A DNA stretch of 64,000 bases from Magnetococcales bacterium. GTDB taxonomy: Bacteria; Pseudomonadota; Magnetococcia; Magnetococcales; Magnetaquicoccaceae. Position 1 is the first letter of the stretch. Every line of letters begins with the position of its first letter. Below the pieces are notes generated by a model that worked only from the letters and a program-made list of their open reading frames with translations, had not been told where the DNA came from and did no database searches. The stretch spans positions 41,284-105,283 of the forward strand of contig JADGAZ010000012.1 in NCBI GenBank assembly GCA_015231755.1, in the 5' to 3' direction. Shown here one piece after another: positions 19,003 to 27,512 of this stretch. The translations under genes were made by a program, and so were the position numbers.

Positions 19003-20040
19003 ATGACGACCAAGAAGACCGAACGAGTCTTGCTGTTGGGTATCGATTTGGGCACGGCGCGCACCGCCGTGATGAGCAACCGTCAGTTCAGAGGGTTGGT
19101 CCACTCCGTGGTGGGATATCCCAAGGATATCATCGGGGTGAAAATTCTCAATCGCACCCAGGTGATCGGTTCCGAGGCCATCGAGAAACGGGCCTTGCTG
19201 GATCTGTATCATCCCTTGCAAGACGGCGTGTTGAAAGAGGCCAGTGAACGGGATCTGGAAGCGGCCCGGGAGCTGCTCAAACAGGTGATCGCCTTGACCG
19301 AACCCGCTCCCGGCGACCGGGTTTGCGGCATCATCGGCGTGCCGACCCGGGCCGCGCTCTCCAATAAGGGGCAGTTGCTCGGCATCCTCGATGGCTTGAT
19401 GGACATCTCCATGGTGGTGTCCGCACCGTTCATGGTGGCGTATGGCCAGAATCGCCTCAACAACGCCATCATCATCGACGTGGGAGCCGGCACCATCGAT
19501 CTGTGCGCCATGCGGGGCACGATTCCCGGTCCCGAGAGTCAGGTGAGCGTGTTCAAGGGGGGCGACTACATCGATGGCTTGCTGGAATCGGCCATGCGGG
19601 ATGCCCATTCCGGGTTGCATGTGGATCGTTATCTGGCCCAGGCCATCAAGGAGCGTTACGGCTTTGTGGGGGAGGCGGAGCAGCGGGTGATCGTGCCGTT
19701 GCGCATTCACGGCAAGCCGGCGGAAGTGGATGTGACCGATGCCCTCCGCATCACCTGCGAAACCATCGTGGGTGATATCGTCGAAAGCGTCAAGCGCATG
19801 CTGTTGCTGTTCGATCCGGAGAGTCAATCGGCGGCCTTGGCCAATCTGGTTCTGGCCGGGGGCGGATCGCGCATCCGGGGATTGGGTTCGATGATCGAAG
19901 CGCAGCTTCGGGACTATGGAAACGTGAAGGTCACGATGGCCGATGACGCGGATTTCGCCGGTGCCGAGGGGGCCTTGAAGCTGGCCACCGAACTGCCTCC
20001 GGAGTATTGGGATCAGATCGGCGCGGTGGTTGGGGGGTAG
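19003..20040 (+). CDS. MamK-family actin-like protein, catalytic Glu replaced by Ala
   Basis: 345 residues, start after GGAGGAAG. It aligns along its full length with Magnetospirillum MamK as I remember it: GIDLGTARTAVM (phosphate 1), SVVGYPKDIIG, HPLQDGVL, IGVPTRAALSNK, VVSAPFMVAYG, IIDVGAGTIDLCA (phosphate 2, D159 equals MamK D161), GTIPGPESQV, AGGGSRIRGL (adenosine site), and the terminal LPPEYWDQIG. MamK polymerises into filaments that align magnetosomes. In the VVS-x-PF motif this protein has Ala141 (codon GCA, 19423-19425) where MamK has Glu143, the residue needed for ATP hydrolysis. The downstream genes are a ZorA/ZorB-like motor and a CYTH-like protein, not magnetosome genes. An MreB- or FtsA-type identity is less likely given the MamK-specific motifs. 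Confidence 0.88.
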   Translation: MTTKKTERVLLLGIDLGTARTAVMSNRQFRGLVHSVVGYPKDIIGVKILNRTQVIGSEAIEKRALLDLYHPLQDGVLKEASERDLEAARELLKQVIALTEPAPGDRVCGIIGVPTRAALSNKGQLLGILDGLMDISMVVSAPFMVAYGQNRLNNAIIIDVGAGTIDLCAMRGTIPGPESQVSVFKGGDYIDGLLESAMRDAHSGLHVDRYLAQAIKERYGFVGEAEQRVIVPLRIHGKPAEVDVTDALRITCETIVGDIVESVKRMLLLFDPESQSAALANLVLAGGGSRIRGLGSMIEAQLRDYGNVKVTMADDADFAGAEGALKLATELPPEYWDQIGAVVGG

Positions 20041-20122
20041 GCTGTTTTTTTGGGTTTGGGTTGGGGCCCGTGGTCTTCATGGGTGGCTTGACTTAAAGAT
20101 CGAAATGGAGTGGGGGAGTGCG

Positions 20123-23100
20123 ATGCGCGACGGATCGACTGGCTTTTTTTCGACCCTGGTTTCGTGGTTTTGGACCGTGCTGTTTGTCGGAGGCGCGGTA
20201 CTGAGCGGGGTTCGGGTCGCGCAGGAGCTGGATGTGGTGGCCTTGTCCAAATGGGCCTCGTTGCCGTCATTCCTGAGCGTGCCTTTGCAACGTCAGGGGG
20301 ACAACGCCATCATTGCCACTCTGGCCGGGGTGGTGGCGTGTTTTTTGATGTTGTTTTTGTTGGGTTATGTGCTTCAGTCGCTGCTGGACGCCCTGCGTCT
20401 GGGTCTGGTGGCCCGCGCCATCAAAAAACGTTCCCGTCGTTTGGACGATCCCCGCACCACCTCCCCGGAACAGTGGCGTTGGTTTTATTACAGTCGTTTC
20501 ACCCGGTTGTGGCGTGAGTTCGCTTTATCCTTGCAAGCCGAGTCGCTGCCGGATCTGTCTACCGGAGCCACCCATACCCGTCTGATCGCCTCCCTGCCCC
20601 CCGAAGTGGTGTTCAGCCATCAAGCCTTGGTGGATGTGCCCATGCGGGTGGAGTTTTTTCGTCATCTGCCCGGGATTTTGACCGGTGCCGGCATCGTCAG
20701 CACCTTTGCCGGAATCTTGATGGGGTTGACCGGGTTTGATCCGTCGGTGGGGGCGGATCAGGTGACGCGGGAACTTCAGGGGCTGTTCATGGGGGTTTCC
20801 ACCGCCTTTTCCGCCTCCTTTTTCGCCATTGTCACCGCCATGCTGGTCACGGTGGTGGAAAAACTTCTGTTGCATTGGCGTTATGCCCAGGTTCTGGCCT
20901 TTCAGGGCTTGATGAACCGGCGCTTTGGCATGGGATCGTCCTCGGGAGAGTCCCGGTTGCGGGATGCTTCGGCCCGGACCCTGTGGGAAGAGCCGGTGCA
21001 ACGGATCGTGGAATCCGTGGCGCGGCTGGAGCCGTTGTTGTTGCGGGATCGGGATGATCGGGAAGAGGCGACGCTGGGGGTTTCGTTGGGTTTGAGCGGG
21101 GTGATGGCCACGGTGGAACGGGCCTTCGAGACTTGGTCGGCGCGGGAGAGCAAACAGCAGGAGGCGATGCGTACCCTGTCCAGGGATCTGGTGTCGGTCG
21201 GACGGGGCGTGGAAAATTTGTTGACCCGCCAGTTGGCCGGGATGGAGGAGGAGGCCGAACGGGTCGCCGAACGGGCCAAAGCCACCCAGGAGCGGTTGGA
21301 GGCCCGTCTGGCCAATCTGGAAGGATTGCTGGAACGGCTGGCGGGGCGGGAAGAGAGCCACACGGCCCGGTTGGAATCGGCTTTGGAGCGGTTGGGGGCG
21401 GGCATGGCCCAGGTGCTGGAGCAGCGTCTGTCCAGTCTTCAGGGGGAGGGTACGGGTGCGCAGGAGGTGTTGACCCAGGGGATGCGGCGTCTGGCGGACT
21501 CCGGGGAGGGGCTGGCGCTGGGGCTGGAACGGCTGGGGGGCTGGCTGGAAGAGGAGGCGCGCCGGAGTCGGGAGGAGCGTCAGGGGGTCGGGGCGCGACT
21601 GGAGGCGCTGGGCGAGCGTCTGGGGGGGCATCTGGAGGCGCAATCGTCGTGGATGCAGGCGCGGGCTACGGAGTTGGGGGTCGCTCTGGAGGGGGTGTCG
21701 CAGGGTCTGGAGACCGTGGGCAATCGTCTGGAGGGGCAACTGGAGCAGCAGGTGGCGTTGATGCAGGCGGAGCAGGTCTCCCGGCGCACGGGATTCGGGG
21801 CGGTGGTGGGGGGGCTGGAGAAGCTGAATGGTCAATTGGGCCAGCAACGGGAGTGGATGCAGGAAGAGTCGGTCTTTCGGCGTCAGGAGATGGGTGTTCT
21901 GGCCAGTGGTTTGGAAAATCTGGATCGCCGCCTGGAAAACGAAGGCGTGTTGTGGGCCGAAGAGAGAGAGGGGCGTCGCGACGGGATGGAGCGGGTGGTC
22001 GGCGGTTTGCGGAGCCTGGAAGAGGGGCTTCATCGGCAATGGGCATGGTTGCAGGAGGAGTCCACAGGGCGTCAGTCTGGCCTGGGTGCGTTGACCAACA
22101 GCGTCGAGGGGGTCCGGGCGCAACTGGCGCAACAGCTTCCGCTGTGGCAAGAAGAGGCCGCCGAGCGGCAGGCCGGTTTGCTTGCCGTGACCGGTGGGAT
22201 CGGAGAAGTGCGGGATCAATTGGCGCAACAGCTTCCGTTGTTGCGGGAAGAGACCGCGGGGCGGCAGGCCGGTTTGCTTGCCGTGACCGGCGGTATCGAG
22301 GGGGTCCGGGAGCAACTGGCGCGGCAACTTCCGCTGTTGCAGGAGCTGACCGCCGCCCATCGGGAGTCCATGGGTGGATTGACCGGGGGCGTGGAGGCTT
22401 TGGGCAGCCGGTTGGATCGGCAATTGTCCGTGATGGAAGCGGAAGCGGGCATCCGTCGCGAGGGGATCGCCGGGGTGAGCCGTCATCTGTCCGAGCTGCG
22501 CGGCGCTCTGGAGCATCGCTTGGAGGAACAATCGGCGAGTCTGGAGTCCCTCGCGGTCCGTCACGGGGAGTGGATCAGACGTGGGGAAGAGGGGTTGGTG
22601 GTGTTGCGGGAGTTGGCGGGCCGGATCGACGCGGGGGATGCGGAGAGCCGTCTGTTTCGGGAGCAGGCCATGGAGTCCGCGGGTCGGTTGCGTCAGGGGA
22701 TGACGGAGTTGACCACCCGCATGCCTTCGGGGGCGGAGGTGTCCGGGTGGATCCGGGAGGCGGCTTTGGAGTGGTCGTCGGCCCTGGAAGGGCGTCAGGC
22801 CCGTCTGGTCGAGGGGATGCGGGCGGCCCACGGGGAGCTTTTGGCCCGTGTGGATGCGGGTGTGGCGGCCATCGAGGGGGTGAGGGCCGATGAAGCCGTT
22901 GTATTGCGTCTGCTGGAGGGGGTGACCCGTCGTTTGGATGCGATGCAGGGGGGATGGCAGGAGAGCATGGTGGAGCTGGCCGGGCGGGTTGCCCAGGTGA
23001 GCGGCGCCATGGATGCCACTTTGAAGGATTTGCTGTTGCGGGTGGAACGGGTGGCCAGCTCCGGCGAGGAGGGGATGGCTTTGCTGTTTGGGGAGATGGG

Positions 23101-23914
23101 CCGAGAGATGGAACGGATGCGGCGTCAGATCCGGGAGTCTGCCGGACAGGTGGCGCTTCAGACCCGCGAGTGGTTGTTGTCGAGCGGCGCGGGGGGGGAG
23201 GAGAAGCTGCAAACCTTGATGCGGGGGGTCTCCGAGGAGTTCAAGAGCGCTTTGACCACGTTGGCCGACGAGCGGTCGCAACTGGACGGGGACCGGGAGT
23301 CCGCGTTGATGGAGCGGCTGTTGAGCCAGACCGCCGAGCAGGCCGAAGGGGTCAAGATGGCGGTTCTGGGAGAACTGGACGAGACCGCCAGGCAGATCGC
23401 GACCCATTTGCGGGTGTCGGGGGAGGAGTTGATCCGCTCCCGGGAGGATACGGCCCGGGATGTGGTGACGGTGATCGCCGAGCGTATGGATACCGCCTTT
23501 GGCGGGGTGGCCCAGGAGCTGGCCGAGATGCGCAAGCGGCTGGTGGCCGAGCAGAAGGCCATGGAAAATTCGCTGCAAGCCTGGGTGAACGAGGCTTCCC
23601 GTTCCACCATGGAGGAAAACCGGGTTTTGGCCCAGCGGCTCATGGAGGTGCAGAGTCATTTCGACGAACGCCATCAGGGGGTGATCGGGGTGATCGATCA
23701 GTTGGGCCAGGGGCTGGAACGGGATCTGGAACAGTTGCGCGATGGTCTGTATCACAAAAACGAGGAGTCCTCCCGTCACGTGGAAGCGCATCTGACCGAA
23801 CTGGGGCAGTTGCTGGAAGGGGTGGTGACCAGTCTGGGTCGGGAGCAGAGTGTGTTCATCGAGATGTTGGGGGAACGGCTGGATTCGTTGCGGCGGCGTT
23901 TGCGGGTCAAGTAG
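20123..23914 (+). CDS. ZorA/MotA-like proton-channel protein with a giant coiled-coil tail
   Basis: 1263 residues; ATG 20123 has GGGGGAG five bases upstream. There are four membrane helices at about 12-32, 62-85, 181-207 and 225-247. The HLPGILTGAGIVSTFAGILMGLTGF stretch (181 onward) and VSTAFSASFFAIVTAMLVTVVEK (225 onward) are the channel helices typical of the ZorA/MotA/TolQ/ExbB family and closest, from memory, to ZorA of the Zorya anti-phage system. The remaining 950 or so residues form a nearly continuous coiled coil, with about ten tandem 32-residue units near residues 500-830. Five copies would form the cytoplasmic part of a rotary stator. The tail is longer than the roughly 700-residue total of E. 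coli ZorA. It is 82 bp after the MamK-like gene and 24 bp before the CYTH-like gene. Confidence 0.82.
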   Translation: MRDGSTGFFSTLVSWFWTVLFVGGAVLSGVRVAQELDVVALSKWASLPSFLSVPLQRQGDNAIIATLAGVVACFLMLFLLGYVLQSLLDALRLGLVARAIKKRSRRLDDPRTTSPEQWRWFYYSRFTRLWREFALSLQAESLPDLSTGATHTRLIASLPPEVVFSHQALVDVPMRVEFFRHLPGILTGAGIVSTFAGILMGLTGFDPSVGADQVTRELQGLFMGVSTAFSASFFAIVTAMLVTVVEKLLLHWRYAQVLAFQGLMNRRFGMGSSSGESRLRDASARTLWEEPVQRIVESVARLEPLLLRDRDDREEATLGVSLGLSGVMATVERAFETWSARESKQQEAMRTLSRDLVSVGRGVENLLTRQLAGMEEEAERVAERAKATQERLEARLANLEGLLERLAGREESHTARLESALERLGAGMAQVLEQRLSSLQGEGTGAQEVLTQGMRRLADSGEGLALGLERLGGWLEEEARRSREERQGVGARLEALGERLGGHLEAQSSWMQARATELGVALEGVSQGLETVGNRLEGQLEQQVALMQAEQVSRRTGFGAVVGGLEKLNGQLGQQREWMQEESVFRRQEMGVLASGLENLDRRLENEGVLWAEEREGRRDGMERVVGGLRSLEEGLHRQWAWLQEESTGRQSGLGALTNSVEGVRAQLAQQLPLWQEEAAERQAGLLAVTGGIGEVRDQLAQQLPLLREETAGRQAGLLAVTGGIEGVREQLARQLPLLQELTAAHRESMGGLTGGVEALGSRLDRQLSVMEAEAGIRREGIAGVSRHLSELRGALEHRLEEQSASLESLAVRHGEWIRRGEEGLVVLRELAGRIDAGDAESRLFREQAMESAGRLRQGMTELTTRMPSGAEVSGWIREAALEWSSALEGRQARLVEGMRAAHGELLARVDAGVAAIEGVRADEAVVLRLLEGVTRRLDAMQGGWQESMVELAGRVAQVSGAMDATLKDLLLRVERVASSGEEGMALLFGEMGREMERMRRQIRESAGQVALQTREWLLSSGAGGEEKLQTLMRGVSEEFKSALTTLADERSQLDGDRESALMERLLSQTAEQAEGVKMAVLGELDETARQIATHLRVSGEELIRSREDTARDVVTVIAERMDTAFGGVAQELAEMRKRLVAEQKAMENSLQAWVNEASRSTMEENRVLAQRLMEVQSHFDERHQGVIGVIDQLGQGLERDLEQLRDGLYHKNEESSRHVEAHLTELGQLLEGVVTSLGREQSVFIEMLGERLDSLRRRLRVK
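22121..22408 (+). repeat. Three most similar 96-bp tandem repeat units inside the ZorA-like gene
   Basis: Units start at 22121, 22217 and 22313. Each encodes 32 residues beginning QLA(Q/R)QLPL and containing RQAGLLAVTGG in the first two. More diverged 32-residue units extend both ways. The 96-bp period keeps the frame and points to expansion by unequal crossing-over. Confidence 0.85.
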
Positions 23915-23938
23915 CGCAATCGGACAAAAGGGGACGAT

Positions 23939-25510
23939 ATGACCTTCGAGATGGTGCGGATGCGGGTGGGGGACGAAACCGGGGCCGGAAGAACGGCTTT
24001 GGCCGCTCATCCGGTGGTGCGCCCGGCTTTGACCGGCAAACCGCGTCTCGTGGAGCGCAGCGAAACCGGTTTCGATACCCCGGAACGGAAATTGTGGCGC
24101 GCCGGGATGACGTTGACCGCCCATCGACAAGGCCTGAAGTGGCTGGCCACCCTGGCCCGGGTGCCAGAGAGCGGCGAAGTCTCCCGGGAGTGGGAGTGCG
24201 GCAGCGCGGAGAGACCCGATTGGTCGGAACTCAAGCGGCATCTGCCCGATGCTCTGCTGGCTGAGGGGATCAAGTCCAAGTCTTTGGAACCGCTGTTCCG
24301 GATCGCACAGCGGGAGGAGCGGTGGCGTTTGGAGTATCCGGACGGCTCCCGGATCACCATTCGGGAGTTGCGGGGTCAATGGATCGGCCCCACGGGTGAA
24401 GAGCCGTTTCACGAGGTGGTGTTGGAGGCTTCCGGTGGGGTGCCGTTGCGGTTTTTGCAAACCGCGCTGGCGGTGGGGCGTCATTTCTCGGCCACCCTGG
24501 AGCCTTTGGATCCGGTGGCCCGGGGGCTGAGTCGGTTGGATCCGGATCGGTTCGTGCCGGTGATCCGGGAAGAGGTGGCGTGTCTGCCGGGGGATCGGGT
24601 CTGTGACGGCTTGGTCAAGGCCGGGGAGTTTTGGGTGCGGGACATGCAGGCCCAATTGGCCCCGTTGGCGTATGGTTCCGACGGGATCGCCTTGGGCGCG
24701 GTTTTCCGGCTGCTGCAGGCGACGGCTGGACTGCGCCGTTTGATCACTTGGTTTGGCGATGTGCTGCCCGAGTCGTTGCGCCGCGACATGGAAGGCGAGT
24801 TGGCTTGGCTGTCCGGAGCGTTGTCCCCGGTGTGCGCGGGAGCGGAGCTGTCCAGGGAGATCCTTCCCCGCATGCGGAGGCGGTTTCTGGATGATCCGCA
24901 GTTGGAAGGGGCGCTTTCTTTGGCGCTGGGGGATTGGCAATTGGCCTTGAAACAGGCACGACGGGCGGTGGATTCGGTCCGTTTCACCCGGTTGTTCATG
25001 GGGTTTGCCATCTGGTTGAGTGGCGAGGAAGGGGTCAAGGCCGCGGTGATGGAGAGTGACGTGGCCACCCGCGAGCGGCTCGGCGCCCCGGTGGAAGGGA
25101 TGGCGCGGGAGGTGCCGCGCCGTTTGCATCGCGGGTTGATCGATGCGGGCAGGAAAGAGCCGGGCTTTGTGGCCGCTCCGGAGGAGGTCGCCGGGGTGTT
25201 GACCCTGGCCGAAGGGCTGGAGCAGGCGTTGGGATTGTTCGGCGGATTGCTGGCCGAGCGCAAAGGAACTGTGACCGGCATGGTGAGCTATCGGCAGGCG
25301 GTCATGGAACTGGTGCGGGCCGGTCGGGTGGTGGTGGCGTTGCACGAGGCACAACATCTGTGGCAACGGCGTTTTCCCGTCGGGTCCGCGGATCCGGTGG
25401 TTCATCTGTTCCGGGGTTGGCAGGGCGCGGGAGTGGATGGCGCGCTGACGGGTTATCGGCAGGCATGGGAGGCCTTTGTGGCGGTTCCCGCTCCATGGGT
25501 CCGGGATTGA
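23939..25510 (+). CDS. Degenerate CYTH-domain (possibly CYTH-CHAD) protein encoded between zorA-like and zorB-like genes
   Basis: 523 residues; AAGGGG precedes the ATG. Residues about 40-205 follow the triphosphate-tunnel (CYTH) order: GFDTPERKLWRAGMTL (usually YFDTP..L...G..LR), WLATLA (usually TLK), REWE, ERWRLEYPDGSRITI, HEVVLEASGG, and ATLEPLDPVARGLSRL. Most tunnel Lys/Arg/Glu residues, including the N-terminal ExExK, are missing or changed, so catalysis is doubtful. The C-terminal 300 residues are all helical and could be a decayed CHAD domain (LFRLLQATAGLRRLITWF-like), although the conserved histidines are absent. It starts 24 bp after the ZorA-like gene and ends 3 bp before the ZorB-like gene, so it is surely co-expressed. 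It is not recognisably ZorC, D, E, F or G. Confidence 0.6.
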   Translation: MTFEMVRMRVGDETGAGRTALAAHPVVRPALTGKPRLVERSETGFDTPERKLWRAGMTLTAHRQGLKWLATLARVPESGEVSREWECGSAERPDWSELKRHLPDALLAEGIKSKSLEPLFRIAQREERWRLEYPDGSRITIRELRGQWIGPTGEEPFHEVVLEASGGVPLRFLQTALAVGRHFSATLEPLDPVARGLSRLDPDRFVPVIREEVACLPGDRVCDGLVKAGEFWVRDMQAQLAPLAYGSDGIALGAVFRLLQATAGLRRLITWFGDVLPESLRRDMEGELAWLSGALSPVCAGAELSREILPRMRRRFLDDPQLEGALSLALGDWQLALKQARRAVDSVRFTRLFMGFAIWLSGEEGVKAAVMESDVATRERLGAPVEGMAREVPRRLHRGLIDAGRKEPGFVAAPEEVAGVLTLAEGLEQALGLFGGLLAERKGTVTGMVSYRQAVMELVRAGRVVVALHEAQHLWQRRFPVGSADPVVHLFRGWQGAGVDGALTGYRQAWEAFVAVPAPWVRD

Positions 25511-25513
25511 ATC

Positions 25514-26311
25514 ATGGTGAGATTGATACGACTGCGTTCCCAGAGTGGGGATGAAGGGCCGGGAAATCCCTTCTGGATCAGTTACGCGGATCTGATGACC
25601 GCCTTGGTGATGCTGTTTCTGGTGGTGATGAGCATCTCCATGGTGGCGATTTCCTCCCGTCCCATGGTGGAAAAAAAACAACGCGCCGGAGACATCCGCA
25701 TGATCCTCACCCAACTGGATCTGATGGCCGAAGAGGCCGGATTGGATCTGCGGGTGAATCAGGAGGATCACTCGATCCATTTTGGCGACAAGGCCCGTTT
25801 CGCCTTCAACAGTTATCAGTTGACCCCCGAGGCGGTGGAGATTCTGCGGGCTTTTGTGCCGGTGTTACTGGAGGCCCGCGCCGGAGAGGAGGGGGATCGA
25901 TGGATGGAACGGGTCCACATCGAAGGTTACACCGATGCGGCGGGGAGTTATCTCTACAATGTGGATCTGAGCCTGAAGCGGGCCCAATCGGTGTTGTGCG
26001 CCTTGCTTTCCGTGGATCTGCCGCCGGAGAAACGGCGTCGTTTGCAGGAGTTGCTGATCATCGACGGGGCTTCGGTGACGGCCATCAAATCCAGTCCCGA
26101 AGAGAGCCGACGGGTGGAAGTGCGCCTGGAGTTCCGGCGCGTCGGCGACGAGGCCAAAACCAAATCCCCCCCGGATCTGCCCATGGGCCACTGCGCGGTT
26201 CCCATGGAAGAGGGGAAAAAGGGAGTGCCCGCGGTTGTCGTCAAACCCGCCGTCACCCCCGGCAATCCTCCATCCTGGCTGGAACCGTTCCGGGAGCAGT
26301 TGTTGGAGTGA
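25514..26311 (+). CDS. ZorB/MotB-like stator protein with OmpA peptidoglycan-binding domain
   Basis: 265 residues. After a short cytoplasmic start, NPFWISYADLMTALVMLFLV forms a single membrane helix whose Asp26 is the likely proton-carrying residue (equivalent to MotB D32). The periplasmic domain is OmpA-like: ARFAFNSYQLTPEA, VHIEGYTDAAGSYLYNVDLS and LKRAQSVLCALL, then EESRRVEVRLEFR. The AGDIR/IHFGDKARF and IKSSPEESRR segments resemble ZorB. The C-terminal 45 residues are Pro/Lys rich. In Zorya, ZorA5ZorB2 is a proton-driven rotary motor fixed to the peptidoglycan. This gene ends the block and is convergent with mutY across 94 bp with no clear terminator. Confidence 0.86.
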   Translation: MVRLIRLRSQSGDEGPGNPFWISYADLMTALVMLFLVVMSISMVAISSRPMVEKKQRAGDIRMILTQLDLMAEEAGLDLRVNQEDHSIHFGDKARFAFNSYQLTPEAVEILRAFVPVLLEARAGEEGDRWMERVHIEGYTDAAGSYLYNVDLSLKRAQSVLCALLSVDLPPEKRRRLQELLIIDGASVTAIKSSPEESRRVEVRLEFRRVGDEAKTKSPPDLPMGHCAVPMEEGKKGVPAVVVKPAVTPGNPPSWLEPFREQLLE

Positions 26312-26405
26312 TGGTCTTTGTTTGGTGGGGGTTATACGCGGTCGTCCATCCGAAAACCCGTGCTTTTGCGCAACCGGAGCCTGCCAACGGATAATGGGAT
26401 CGCTC

Positions 26406-27512
26406 TCATAGCCCGGCGGAGGCGTTTTGAGTCAGTCGTCCCAGCACCTTGCGATGCAGGGTCGAAATGGGGGGTGCCTGATCGGTTCCCGGCACGACCC
26501 ATCGATGGCCGCTGTCGGAGGAAGGTTCTCCGGCCTGCCAGGGACAGAAAAAGGGAAAGACCGTCAATTTGAAATGAGTAAAGATGTGATCCACCGGTTC
26601 CAGGGCCACCGGGAGGTGGACTTGCAGACCATGGCGGTCCGCCAACCATTGCTGGATGTGATGGGCCTGGGGCGGGGTGGGGGTGGGACCGGGATCGTCT
26701 CCCGGAGGGCACCACAGTCCCCCCAACAGTCCCCGGGCCGGTCTGGGCAGAAGCAGCAAGGCGCGATCCTGGCGGACCACCAAGGCGTTGAATTGATATT
26801 TATGGGGCTTGGCGACCTCCCGGGTGACGGTGGCGGGATAGCCTTCGGGCCGACCCATGGCATGGGCGGCGCACCAGGGATTCCAGGGACAGTTGGGGCA
26901 GTCGGGTGAGCGGGGACGGCAGATGGTGGCGCCCAGATCCATGATGGCCTGGGCATAGCTGCCGGCTTGACCCGGGGGGGTGAGCCGGCGGGCCGTCTCC
27001 CAGAGGATTTTTTTTCCGGGGGTGGAGTCCGGGGGGTGATCCAGGGCCAGCAGTCGGGAAAGCACCCGTTTGACATTGCCATCCAGAATGGCATGGTGCT
27101 GATTGCAGGCAATGGCCAGAATGGCCCCGGCGGTACTCGGGCCGATCCCCGGCAGTTTCACCAGCGCTGCCATCTCCTGGGGCAGATGACCCTGATGATG
27201 TTGCACCACCTGCAAGGCGGCGGCGTGCAGATGAACCGCCCGTCGGTAATATCCCAGCCCCTGCCAGCAGGCCAGCACCGCCTCCAGGGGGGCGGCCGCC
27301 AGCGCCTGGATGGTGGGAAAACGGTCGAGAAATCGTTCATAGTAGGGCAGCACACTCTTGACCCCGGTTTGCTGCAACAAAATTTCCGAAAGCCAGACCG
27401 GATAGAGATCCCGGGTGCGTCTCCAGGGCAGATCCCGACCGAAGCGGGCGTAATGGTCGAGCAGTCGTTGGGCCAGGATGGCGCGGATGGCTGGATCGGT
27501 CACTGCTTCCAA
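26406..27512 (-). CDS. mutY: A/G-specific adenine DNA glycosylase MutY
   Basis: 368 residues from TTG 27512, which has a strong GGGGAGG six bases upstream; GTG 27503 is the alternative. The helix-hairpin-helix region KLPGIGPSTAGAILAI leads into the catalytic Asp in HAILDGNVKRV. The [4Fe-4S] cluster ligands are in CRPRSPDCPNCPWNPWC (C-x6-C-x2-C-x5-C). A C-terminal NUDIX-like domain recognises 8-oxoguanine. It removes adenine opposite 8-oxoG. It overlaps the tonB-like gene by 13 bp as the last gene of the rsmE operon. Confidence 0.95.
   Translation of the reverse strand: MEAVTDPAIRAILAQRLLDHYARFGRDLPWRRTRDLYPVWLSEILLQQTGVKSVLPYYERFLDRFPTIQALAAAPLEAVLACWQGLGYYRRAVHLHAAALQVVQHHQGHLPQEMAALVKLPGIGPSTAGAILAIACNQHHAILDGNVKRVLSRLLALDHPPDSTPGKKILWETARRLTPPGQAGSYAQAIMDLGATICRPRSPDCPNCPWNPWCAAHAMGRPEGYPATVTREVAKPHKYQFNALVVRQDRALLLLPRPARGLLGGLWCPPGDDPGPTPTPPQAHHIQQWLADRHGLQVHLPVALEPVDHIFTHFKLTVFPFFCPWQAGEPSSDSGHRWVVPGTDQAPPISTLHRKVLGRLTQNASAGL

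Noticed and set aside
18726..19247. Plus-strand ORF overlapping the start of the MamK-like gene
   Set aside because: Overlaps a well-supported gene in another frame, with odd Cys/Arg/Ser-rich composition.
19003..20040. Calling the window a magnetosome gene island
   Set aside because: Only one MamK-like gene is seen; none of the other mam, mms or mad genes can be identified.
20525..25780. Minus-strand open frame of about 1750 codons opposite the ZorA-like and CYTH-like genes
   Set aside because: It is an antisense shadow of GC-rich coding sequence: low-complexity His/Gln/Pro/Leu composition, no ribosome site and no domain.
18042..26311. Calling the 18-26 kb block a canonical Zorya type I, II or III system
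   Set aside because: Only the motor pair is recognisable; the defining effectors ZorC-ZorG are not present.
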